Source: Pseudomonadota bacterium (GTDB lineage Bacteria; Desulfobacterota; Desulfovibrionia; Desulfovibrionales; Desulfovibrionaceae). From it: DNA of 13,133 nucleotides. The stretch's first letter is position 1. Each line of letters starts with the position of its first letter. Where the stretch lies: positions 1 through 13,133 of the forward strand of contig JAEWCY010000151.1 in the NCBI GenBank assembly GCA_023390395.1, written 5' to 3'. Below, one piece after another: positions 1 through 5,981 of this stretch. The notes beneath the pieces were generated by a model. That model ran no database searches. It was not told the DNA's origin and saw nothing but the letters and a program-made list of their open reading frames with translations. The translations under genes and the position numbers were made by a program.

Positions 1-267
1 GGTTTCGCCCACATAGATGTGCGGGCCTCGATTGGGCGCGTAGCCGTAGATTTCCGCCCCGAAGCGCACCAACGTGGTGATGCAGACCGCCGCCGGATCG
101 GCTTCGCTGTCGCGCGTCGCCAGTCGCACGAACTCACCCAGGATTCCCGGACAGGCGTCAAACGAGAATTGGGGCCATTCCTTGAGGGTAAGGTCGTCTG
201 GATCATCGATTGATTCACTGATGATCTTTGGCTGAGTCCGTGGCAGCCCCCGGATTGCGCCGTTCAT
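1..267 (-). CDS. DUF3987/YfjI-like replication-associated protein, N-terminal part (cut by window edge)
   Basis: Only the first 89 codons are present; the frame runs open off the left edge. The ATG at 267-265 overlaps the stop of the upstream HTH gene (ATGA, 4-bp overlap), so the two are translationally coupled. After a short variable leader (residues 1-30) the protein reads into a conserved-looking block, residues about 35-89, with CPGILGEFVRLATRDSEADP, then a stretch ending in GPHIYVGET. I recognise this as the N-terminal region of DUF3987/YfjI-type proteins, which occur beside AlpA-like regulators on plasmids, prophages and integrative elements and are thought to act as primase/helicase-like replication proteins. 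The Walker-type ATPase part would lie outside the window. Family assignment comes from remembered sequence patterns; that an ORF exists here is clear, its function is moderately supported. Confidence 0.6.
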   Translation of the reverse strand, partial: MNGAIRGLPRTQPKIISESIDDPDDLTLKEWPQFSFDACPGILGEFVRLATRDSEADPAAVCITTLVRFGAEIYGYAPNRGPHIYVGET

Positions 268-551
268 TGCGCATCCCCATTTTTACGTTCTGATTTTCGC
301 GGCCGTCCCCGCCGCTTGAGGGGAGGCGTTGTGTGGTTGCGTTGAGCCCTTGCTTTTTCGTTGGCTCGGGTGGCCTTCTCATTGATCCATTCGTCAACGA
401 ACTTCACCGGCCAAGCCAGGCGGCGACCCAACTTTATAGGTTGCGGAACAGCGTCAAACTGCTTGCGCGCGAGGTGCCCGTAGATTGATGCTGGGGTTTT
501 TCCAAGAATGATGGACATGTCTTCGATGTAGTGAAACAGTTTTTCGACCAT
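264..551 (-). CDS. AlpA-like helix-turn-helix protein with C-terminal AT-hook-like tail
   Basis: This is a 95-residue basic DNA-binding protein. Residues about 10-60 resemble the AlpA/excisionase-like winged HTH fold: a helix, a turn with a 'GKTPASIYGHLARKQF' recognition-helix segment, then 'PIKLGRRLAWPVKFVDEWI', the typical wing and closing tryptophan motif. The tail is rich in Lys/Arg and contains RRGRPRK (residues 80-86), the core of an AT-hook that would contact AT-rich minor groove. The start is well supported: AAGGAG (complement of 557-562) lies 5 nt before the ATG. The gene heads a minus-strand operon with the DUF3987-type gene. In mobile elements such proteins usually activate integrase or replication genes, or serve as excisionase. 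Which role applies here cannot be read from the sequence. Confidence 0.8.
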   Translation of the reverse strand: MVEKLFHYIEDMSIILGKTPASIYGHLARKQFDAVPQPIKLGRRLAWPVKFVDEWINEKATRANEKARAQRNHTTPPLKRRGRPRKSERKNGDAQ

Positions 552-589
552 GAATGCTCCTTGTCAGCTGTGGAAGCTGTGAATGACTG

Positions 590-620
590 TGTATAAGCAT
601 GAGTAGATGAATGGTGTCAA
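590..620 (-). promoter_or_regulatory. Candidate sigma-70 promoter for the AlpA-like gene
   Basis: On the minus strand a perfect TTGACA (complement of 615-620) is followed after 18-19 nt by TTATAC/TATACA (complement of 590-596). The spacing is slightly longer than the ideal 17. A start near 583 would give a leader of about 30 nt ending in the good AAGGAG ribosome site. The 625-637 palindrome and the 641-676 inverted repeat sit just upstream of the -35 box. Confidence 0.4.
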
Positions 621-640
621 CACGCGCAAAATTTGCGTAC

Positions 641-676
641 CCTTATACTGCTTATGCTAGTTATGTCAGTATAAGG
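641..676. repeat. Perfect 10-bp inverted repeat, 16-bp spacer
   Basis: ccttatactg (641-650) is matched exactly by its complement cagtataagg (667-676), with 16 bp between. The spacer contains further related motifs (cttatg, ttatg), and ataagc at 594-599 is complementary to gcttat at 650-655. The arms are centred 26 bp apart, about 2.5 helical turns. It lies about 90-125 bp upstream of the AlpA-like start codon, above the candidate -35 box. It could be an operator or activator site for this element; a factor-independent terminator is unlikely because there is no T-run after a GC stem. Confidence 0.6.
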
Positions 677-931
677 TGTATTTGTGTCATTAAATGTCAC
701 TGTATGGCATTGAGGAAGGGCACCATCGAGCAGGGTGCTTGTCAGCCTGAAGGGGGAGGGAGGTTTTGAAGCTGTAAGGGGAGTCACCGCGCGAATGGCT
801 GGCGTGCGCCTTTGAAGGCTCCAGTTTGGCGAGGTGGCTGGAACGGCTTACGCGCCAAGGTCGGGGAGTCATTTGGGTACGGTCGGTCGGTCGAGGGCGG
901 AAAGCTCTGCCTGGGGCCTGAGCGCGTGGTC

Positions 932-959
932 TTGACAGAAAGTACCTTTATGGTAATTT
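932..959 (+). promoter_or_regulatory. Candidate mqsRA promoter with overlapping autoregulatory palindrome
   Basis: A perfect TTGACA at 932-937 is followed after 16 nt by TAATTT (954-959), a weak -10. Inside the spacer and overlapping the -10 is a palindrome TACC-N5-GGTA (943-955), reminiscent of the AACCT-N-AGGTT operator bound by E. coli MqsA. Its position suits repression by the antitoxin. If this promoter is used, transcription would begin at or very near the mqsR ATG (966). The -10 is poor, so the exact promoter is uncertain. Confidence 0.4.
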
Positions 960-965
960 TTCTTC

Positions 966-1268
966 ATGGAAAAGAGAAAACCGACATACGACCTGGGCTC
1001 TTTCCAGGATGCGGCGAGAAGAGGCGACATCGCCGTGACGAAAACCGCCGCCCAGGCTGCCCACCACCTCGGCTTCGATTACGACGGCATGATGTCGGTT
1101 GTTGAGAGCATGGAACGCAGGCATTTTTACAAGTCCATGACCGCCTATGCGGACAGCTCGGCGTGGCAGGATGTGTATCATGTGCCTTCAGCCGCTGGTA
1201 TTTTGTATGTAAAATTTATGGCTGGACGGATTTCGGCCTTTGATCTTCTCTCTTTCAAGGAGAAATAA
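966..1268 (+). CDS. mqsR: MqsR-family toxin, GCU-specific mRNA interferase
   Basis: This 100-residue protein aligns almost end to end with E. coli MqsR (98 aa), a RelE-fold endoribonuclease that cleaves mRNA at GCU. It shares the MEKR start, the FYKSMT.Y motif, WQDVY and the C-terminal SFKEK. The residues known to matter for catalysis in E. coli are all present: K56, Q68 and Y81 at the same positions, and K98 in place of K96 after a two-residue insertion. The toxin therefore looks active. The toxin gene precedes its antitoxin, as in E. coli mqsRA and unlike most type II systems. No Shine-Dalgarno sequence is visible before the ATG, which would keep toxin synthesis low. Its position on an integrated element suggests a role in stabilising the island, although a stress-response role is also possible. 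Confidence 0.95.
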   Translation: MEKRKPTYDLGSFQDAARRGDIAVTKTAAQAAHHLGFDYDGMMSVVESMERRHFYKSMTAYADSSAWQDVYHVPSAAGILYVKFMAGRISAFDLLSFKEK

Positions 1269-1269
1269 A

Positions 1270-1692
1270 ATGGAACTCAATCCAGTGTGTCACGAGGACG
1301 GAACCGAAATGGTTCGTGACGTGAGGTCAGTGGAATTCTCCTACAAAGGGCAGACCATGACTGTTGCCATGCCCGGATGGTATTGCCCGAAATGCGGAGA
1401 AGGTCTCTATACTCGTGCGGACATGAAGGTGTCCGATCGGGCATTAAACGCCATGAAGGCGAAGTGTGAAGGCCTGTTGGATGGCCCGCAGATAAAGCGC
1501 ATCCGGAAGAAACTCGGGCTGACGCAGGCGGCGGCAGGGGACCTCATCGGCGGCGGACCGAAGGCGTTCACCAAGTACGAGAAGGGGGACGCCCTGACCA
1601 GTCGGGCCGTGACCAATCTTTTGAAGGTGCTTGACGCATTGCCTGACGCGTTAACCATCCTTCGGGAAAATCAGAACCATCCTTCCTGTTGA
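1270..1692 (+). CDS. mqsA: MqsA-family antitoxin (zinc-ribbon plus HTH)
   Basis: A 140-residue protein with the MqsA layout: N-terminal zinc-binding, toxin-neutralising domain (residues 1-66) and C-terminal XRE-type HTH (about 72-130, with IRKKLGLTQ and GGGPKAFTKYEKG). The chosen ATG at 1270 is one base after the mqsR stop and has a strong AAGGAG at 1257-1262. An in-frame ATG at 1240 inside mqsR is less likely. Zinc site: C39 and C42 (CPKC) and C7 are present, but the first Cys of the E. coli set (C3) is replaced by Asn4 (NPVC instead of CPVC); the adjacent His8 might substitute. In the HTH the E. coli operator contacts N97 and R101 correspond to K98 and K102, so the operator preference may differ. 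It should neutralise MqsR and repress the operon. Confidence 0.93.
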   Translation: MELNPVCHEDGTEMVRDVRSVEFSYKGQTMTVAMPGWYCPKCGEGLYTRADMKVSDRALNAMKAKCEGLLDGPQIKRIRKKLGLTQAAAGDLIGGGPKAFTKYEKGDALTSRAVTNLLKVLDALPDALTILRENQNHPSC

Positions 1693-1794
1693 TCCTTATG
1701 GTGCCCTGGGCCACCAGAGCTCGCGCGCGAGTATCAGGCGCACGCCTCGGAGGCTTCTTGAGCAAAACCCCTTGTCCGTATTGTCGGCGGACGC
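1693..1794. other. Convergent intergenic region between mqsA and the efflux operon
   Basis: The mqsA and hlyD-type genes converge here. Visible elements are a perfect 12-bp palindrome ctcgcgcgcgag (1720-1731), a short gcctc/gaggc snap-back at about 1744-1754, and a hairpin gtccg/cggac (1774-1792, 9-nt loop). None is followed by a clear T-run on either strand, so I cannot assign a factor-independent terminator with confidence. Confidence 0.35.
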
Positions 1795-2739
1795 CTATAT
1801 AAAGCAAAGGAAGTCATTCCAGAATCGGGTTAATTGGGCCATCAGATTTTCCGTTTTTCGTCCGGACTCCGCCCTGGCGTGATTGATTTCGACGGTCGCC
1901 GTCATGCCTGCCGCCAGTTCGATTCCTGGTGGCACCTGGTCGATATGGATATGGACCGGGATACGCTGGGCAAGTCGCACCCAACTAAATGTTGCTTCCA
2001 CGTTTGGTAGGCCAAGATGGCCGGGCGTCTCATTGCTATTTTCGATGCCGCGTCCAATGCTTTCGACATGACCTGTTACAGGTTGATCAAAACCCATCAG
2101 CATGATCTGCACCGTGCTGCCAATGTGGATTTTCCGGACCTTCGTCTCTTCGAAGTACCCGGTGATCCAAAAGCTGGCCGCGTCGAGAACAGCGATTTTC
2201 GTCACGCCGGCCGTCGCGTAGTCGCCGGGACGCAGATTCAGATTGGTGACATAGCCATCGACCGGAGAGCGGATGGTGGCGCGGGTGAGATTGAGCTTGG
2301 CGAGATCGAGGGCCGCCAACGCACCCTGATAGGTGGCGGCGGCCACGGCTGCCGCTCCAGTCGCTTGCTGGATCTGTTCCGGGGTTATGACCCCCGGAAT
2401 CTGACTGCGCCGCCGCGCGGCCGCTTCTAGGACAATCATATCTTGACGCTTGGCGTCGACATCGGCTTTTGCGGACGCCACGGCGAGCCGGAACCGTTCA
2501 GGGTCGATCACATAGAGAATGTCGCCCCGATGGACATACTGATTGTCGACAACGGGCACGGTGCTGACTGTACCTGAGACTTCCGGCCCGACCTGTACGA
2601 CATGTGCACTCACTCGACCGTCGCGGGTCCAGGGCTGCGCGTCGTATCGCTCCCATGTCTGCAGGGCAACGAGAGAGGTGATTATGACAAGGCAAAGCGT
2701 CAGGGCGTAGCGGCCGAGCTGTGATAAAACACGCTTCAT
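1795..2739 (-). CDS. HlyD/AaeA-type periplasmic adaptor of an efflux system
   Basis: A 314-residue membrane fusion protein. It has one N-terminal TM anchor (residues about 9-27), then a lipoyl-like first half (about 45-80, QVGPEVSGTV...VVDNQYVHRGDILYVIDP), an alpha-helical hairpin (about 83-155), the second lipoyl half (IRSPVDGYVTNLNLRPGD, 156-173) and a beta-barrel domain. The WVRLAQRIPVHI segment (253-264) is characteristic of the AaeA/EmrA-like branch. The start at 2739 is chosen because GGAGGA (complement of 2748-2753) precedes it and because the stop TAA of the upstream DUF1656 gene overlaps the ATG by one base (TAATG). The open frame extends further upstream only across DUF1656 in another frame. 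It should bridge the FUSC permease to an outer-membrane channel. No channel gene is in this operon, so a TolC-like host protein would be needed. Confidence 0.93.
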   Translation of the reverse strand: MKRVLSQLGRYALTLCLVIITSLVALQTWERYDAQPWTRDGRVSAHVVQVGPEVSGTVSTVPVVDNQYVHRGDILYVIDPERFRLAVASAKADVDAKRQDMIVLEAAARRRSQIPGVITPEQIQQATGAAAVAAATYQGALAALDLAKLNLTRATIRSPVDGYVTNLNLRPGDYATAGVTKIAVLDAASFWITGYFEETKVRKIHIGSTVQIMLMGFDQPVTGHVESIGRGIENSNETPGHLGLPNVEATFSWVRLAQRIPVHIHIDQVPPGIELAAGMTATVEINHARAESGRKTENLMAQLTRFWNDFLCFI

Positions 2740-2954
2740 TAGAATGGTCCTCCGGTGGATGGCAGATGCTGCAAGAGCAGTGCGTAGATAATGGCGAATG
2801 TGGCGAGTTCGACGATCGGCCGGTACGCGAATACGCGGCAGATGCCTGCGATGGAGAAGAGGCGAATTACCACGACAGTGGCGGCAAGCGCGATGATCGC
2901 GAGCACCAGCAGACCAGGGATGAAGACCCCTCCAATATTGCAATCGACAATCAT
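2739..2954 (-). CDS. DUF1656 (AaeX-like) small inner-membrane protein
   Basis: A 71-residue hydrophobic protein with two predicted TM helices (residues about 10-33 and 46-64). The N-terminal 'IGGVFIPGLLVLAIIAL' pattern is typical of DUF1656/AaeX. These proteins are almost always encoded between FUSC/AaeB-type permeases and HlyD-type adaptors and are presumed to be an accessory subunit of the pump; their biochemical role is unknown. The ATG overlaps the FUSC stop by 4 bp (ATGA at 2954-2951). An AAAGGAGG-like site (complement of about 2965-2972) lies about 10 nt upstream. Its stop overlaps the adaptor start, so all three genes are translationally coupled. Confidence 0.9.
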   Translation of the reverse strand: MIVDCNIGGVFIPGLLVLAIIALAATVVVIRLFSIAGICRVFAYRPIVELATFAIIYALLLQHLPSTGGPF

Positions 2955-5080
2955 AAACTGCCTGCCTCCTTTGGGATGCCACTCGGAGCGAGGGCGAACT
3001 GAAGATCGATGAGCAGGTCGAGCAACCGCGAGCGGTCCTGGATGGAACTGTCGGTGATGAGTACCATCAGCATTTCAATGCGCTGGGCCAGTTCAATGGG
3101 CTCGACAGGTCTCGTCCGGCGCTTGGTGTCGAAGTGTGCGGCGATCGCCGAAAAAAGCTCGCGCGCTGTCTCGCCGATGTCGCCGCCGACGTGACGGATC
3201 GCATGGCGGAGTTGACCAACGGTGTAGCCGACGCGAAGATGGTGCAACGGATCATTGAGCGCGTCCGAATAAGAATTCTTGGACAACCGCATCTTTGGGA
3301 GCAGCAGTGCCATCCGATCGACCATGAGGTTTGTCCAGTGCGCTGCAGCATTTCCTTTGCCGAGGGCGTGCCGCCTGACATCCTTCCGGCTTGGCCGAAG
3401 CAATCGATTGATCGCCGTGTCGACCGGCACGGTTTGTAGCAGGGTCATGCTCACCAAGCCGAATGCAAGTGAGGCGAACAGTGCGATGATGGTGTTGAGA
3501 GACCCGGCGAAGTCGCCGGTGTAGGTGGTGCCCAGCCCCGCAAGAATCGGAATCGTGAGCGTGATGCCGAACCCCATGTTCATCGTCGGGAAACGCGCCT
3601 GGAGGGAACCCGCGAACAGGAATGCCGGCGCGAGCACCGCGACCAACACGGGGAAGTCCGTCACGCGGGGCAGAATAAGGAAACTGTAGGCAAGGCTCAT
3701 CGCCACGCCGTAGACGGTGCCGACCGTATATTGGATGACGTGTGGTGCCGGTTCGTCGACAGTTCCGTACAAGGAGCAGCACACGCCCAGGACCGACACG
3801 GCCATTGCGCCGTCCGGCCAGGCCGACCATATCCAGACGAGACAGCCGACCACGATGCCGACAGTGGCACCCAGCGCGGCCCGGGCGGCCTTCCAGTGGT
3901 CACGGTGATAGACATAACCGCTCGCGCGGCCCGGCCATTGGTACGCGGCAGCACCGCGCGATCGACCGCCAAGCGTGATGTTTCGTTCGAGCCGATCGCA
4001 GTCGTGAAGCAGGCCGAGCATCTCGGCGAGGTGGCGAACAAGGTTGGCGGCGAGCCTCTCGTCAGGCGTTGCGGCGTTCGCGGCGATACGTGTCCGGAGC
4101 GATCGTGCGCGGTCGATCAGTTGTATGGCAACACCGTCTTTTTCGATCTTGTCGCCGTCCCCGATCCACCGCTCAATCTCACGCAGCAATGCGGGCAGTT
4201 CGTCGGGCGCGGCGTGGTCTCCACTATGGAGGGCTCTGACCCGGTCCTCGATCCCCGGAGCGAGCAGAAGCAGTCGCGCAAGCCGGGCATGGAGCAACCG
4301 CCGGTCCTTGGCGCGGGGCTTCGCAGAAGCCGGATCATACGGCAGGTGTGTCGCGAGCCCCTGAAGGCCAAGCATGTCCACTGCGAGCTTCTTGCATGCG
4401 TGACGGACCTGTTGTCCCGATCCTCCGAGAAGCACCTCGCCTGCCAGCCGTCGCGCATCCCGCAACGTTGCCGACAGTTTACCGAGGAACTGGCCCGTCA
4501 TGCGCTTTGGCAGGACGAAACGATGCATGAGGATGGTGCAAAGGATTCCGAGCGAGATTTCCTGGACCCGCACCGACGCCGTCTCAAAGACCGCACCAGG
4601 GTTGAATACGCTGGGAAAGCCGATCAGGCTCGCGGTGTAGCCGGCGAGAACGAAGGCATAGGCTCGCGGTGTGCGGTCGAGCAGCGCGAAGTAGAGGCAC
4701 AGACCTATCCAGCCTGCGATGGCCACACTGCATATGATCGGGTTGTTCACAAAATTCGGGACGATCGCCACTGTTGCCACAGCGCCGGCCATCGTCCCGG
4801 CAAGACGATAGACGCCGCGACCGAGCGACGCGCCGGCAGAGGGCTGCGAGACGAGATAGACGGTGAGGATGGCCCAATAAGGCTTGGGAAGCCCGATGCG
4901 TAGCGAAAGGTAGTAGGCCAGCATCGCTGCGGCGAAACTTTTCACCGAGAAGAACAACGCGTCCGCGTCCGCTTGCAAGGCAGGGCTCTGGAAGAGGCGA
5001 GTCCCCGTGTGCGAGATGGTGGCCCAAGTTCTCGTCAACGCGCTCTTGGCAGGAAGTATGATGTTCACGCGAGGCATCAT
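2951..5080 (-). CDS. FUSC-family (AaeB/fusaric-acid-resistance-like) efflux permease
   Basis: A 709-residue inner-membrane protein, somewhat longer than E. coli AaeB (655 aa). It has the duplicated FUSC architecture. The first hydrophobic block is residues about 46-190, starting 'KSFAAAMLAYYLSLRIGLPKPYWA' (the FUSC signature with PYWA and VSQP). A long soluble, helical middle follows (about 195-395), then the second hydrophobic block (about 398-552, with WPDGAMAVSVLG), and a C-terminal cytoplasmic tail. Family members export aromatic acids such as p-hydroxybenzoate or fusaric acid, probably using the proton gradient. The substrate here cannot be told. It is the first gene of a three-gene operon and divergent from an AraC-type regulator. 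Two adjacent ATGs (MM) open the frame and the ribosome site is weak. Codon use is less GC-biased than in the chromosomal genes to the right, consistent with transfer. Confidence 0.93.
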   Translation of the reverse strand: MMPRVNIILPAKSALTRTWATISHTGTRLFQSPALQADADALFFSVKSFAAAMLAYYLSLRIGLPKPYWAILTVYLVSQPSAGASLGRGVYRLAGTMAGAVATVAIVPNFVNNPIICSVAIAGWIGLCLYFALLDRTPRAYAFVLAGYTASLIGFPSVFNPGAVFETASVRVQEISLGILCTILMHRFVLPKRMTGQFLGKLSATLRDARRLAGEVLLGGSGQQVRHACKKLAVDMLGLQGLATHLPYDPASAKPRAKDRRLLHARLARLLLLAPGIEDRVRALHSGDHAAPDELPALLREIERWIGDGDKIEKDGVAIQLIDRARSLRTRIAANAATPDERLAANLVRHLAEMLGLLHDCDRLERNITLGGRSRGAAAYQWPGRASGYVYHRDHWKAARAALGATVGIVVGCLVWIWSAWPDGAMAVSVLGVCCSLYGTVDEPAPHVIQYTVGTVYGVAMSLAYSFLILPRVTDFPVLVAVLAPAFLFAGSLQARFPTMNMGFGITLTIPILAGLGTTYTGDFAGSLNTIIALFASLAFGLVSMTLLQTVPVDTAINRLLRPSRKDVRRHALGKGNAAAHWTNLMVDRMALLLPKMRLSKNSYSDALNDPLHHLRVGYTVGQLRHAIRHVGGDIGETARELFSAIAAHFDTKRRTRPVEPIELAQRIEMLMVLITDSSIQDRSRLLDLLIDLQFALAPSGIPKEAGSL

Positions 5081-5153
5081 TTCCGCTTTTCATCTTCAAA
5101 GGAACTCGATATTTTGCCAATAAATACCTAAAAAATGCCAAACGAGGTCCTCA
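5081..5153. promoter_or_regulatory. Divergent regulatory region between the efflux operon and the AraC-type regulator
   Basis: This 73-bp AT-rich region must hold both promoters. It contains TGCCAA twice in the same orientation, at 5115-5120 and 5136-5141, exactly 21 bp apart, which is two helical turns. That is the layout expected for the half-sites of an AraC-family dimer. The AT-rich stretch between them (taaatacctaaaaa) may contain a -10 box for the regulator, but I cannot fix a -35/-10 pair on either strand. A GAGG at 5144-5147 is the ribosome site of the AraC-type gene. Confidence 0.5.
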
Positions 5154-5981
5154 ATGTCCGTCTCACTCTCGGCTGTCTCTGCCTTCGACCCCGATCTGAC
5201 GGATCGGCCGGCGGTCGCCCGACAACTCGACTTTGCGGATCACGAGGCGGAGGTGCCGAGGCACGCGCATCGCAAGGGGCAGTTGATCCTCGCACTGCAT
5301 GGAGCGGTCACCTGCACCGCTGACAATGAAATCTGGATCGTCCCGCCCAACTGTGGAGTCTGGATACCGGGCGGAGTGCCGCATAGCGCCCGGGCGACCG
5401 AAAACGCTCGGCTCAACTATCTTTTCGTGGAGCCAGGGGCGGCAACCCTGCCTGAGGAGTGTTGCACGCTGTCCGTCTCCCCGATGGTTCAAGAAATCAT
5501 CGACCGATTGGCCCGGGAAGGGGCGGACTACCCGCCGGACAGCCACGCCGCCCGATTGGCAAGGGTGGTCCTCGACGAGTTGGTTGAGATGCCGCGTGAA
5601 AGATTCAACCTCCCCATCTCGAACGATCCGAAAATCCGAGCGATAGCCGACGCCCTGGCGGCCAAACCGTCCGAGAGGGGGACATTGGGAGATTGGGCGA
5701 AGCGTGTCGCCATGAGCGAAAGGTCACTCGCCCGCTTGATGGTCCGGGAGACGGGCTTGACGTTCGGGCGCTGGCGGCAGCAGTTGCGCCTTGTCGTCGC
5801 GCTTCGGGAACTGGCCAGCGGTGCGTCGGTGCAGAATGTGGCGGCCGAGTTGGGCTACGAGTCGGTCAACGCCTTTATCACCATGTTTAAGAATGCTCTT
5901 GGGAGCACACCGGCACAATATTTTTCGCAACGCCGGGCAATGCCGCACATGCTTCCCAAAGAGGATGGAGTCACAGGATGA
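5154..5981 (+). CDS. AraC-family transcriptional regulator of the efflux operon
   Basis: A 275-residue protein. The N-terminal part is cupin-like (residues about 25-95, with PRHAHRKGQLILALHG and WIVPPNCGVWIPGGVPH, typical of the AraC_binding ligand pocket). The C-terminal AraC DNA-binding domain carries two HTH motifs (about 176-258): TLGDWAKRVAMSERSLARLM, then VQNVAAELGYESVNAFITMF and the closing LGSTPAQYF. This layout resembles NimR/YeaM-type regulators that control an adjacent divergent exporter. The start has GAGG at 5144-5147, 6 nt away. Divergence from the FUSC operon across 73 bp makes that operon the likely target, with the exported compound or its precursor as the inducer (inference). 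The gene is the last complete one before the AT-rich island end. Confidence 0.92.
   Translation: MSVSLSAVSAFDPDLTDRPAVARQLDFADHEAEVPRHAHRKGQLILALHGAVTCTADNEIWIVPPNCGVWIPGGVPHSARATENARLNYLFVEPGAATLPEECCTLSVSPMVQEIIDRLAREGADYPPDSHAARLARVVLDELVEMPRERFNLPISNDPKIRAIADALAAKPSERGTLGDWAKRVAMSERSLARLMVRETGLTFGRWRQQLRLVVALRELASGASVQNVAAELGYESVNAFITMFKNALGSTPAQYFSQRRAMPHMLPKEDGVTG

Larger units (their letters stand above)
552..965. other. Gene-free divergent region with several inverted repeats
   Basis: About 414 bp separate the divergent AlpA-like and mqsR genes. The left part (about 580-700) is AT-rich and holds a minus-strand promoter candidate, a 6-bp-arm palindrome at 625-637 (cgcaaa-a-tttgcg) and a 10-bp-arm inverted repeat at 641-676. 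The right part (about 710-930) turns G-rich on the plus strand and can form a hairpin at 718-740 (GCACC/GGTGC plus two G-T pairs, 9-nt loop). The few short open frames here (up to 60-97 codons) have no convincing ribosome site and look non-coding. The region may hold regulatory sites for the element or a small RNA. I see no tRNA or recognised riboswitch in it. Confidence 0.5.

Noticed and set aside
690..872. A 60-codon minus-strand frame and overlapping 97-codon plus-strand frame (812-1105) in the gene-free region
   Set aside because: No ribosome site or known motif, and the plus-strand frame overlaps most of the first half of mqsR in another frame.
1774..1792. Bidirectional factor-independent terminator between mqsA and the efflux operon
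   Set aside because: The hairpin has a short stem, a 9-nt loop and no T-run on either strand.
3731..4903. A 390-codon plus-strand frame opposite the FUSC permease
   Set aside because: No recognisable domain, high Arg/Gly/Asp content, and the minus-strand frame is a clear FUSC protein.
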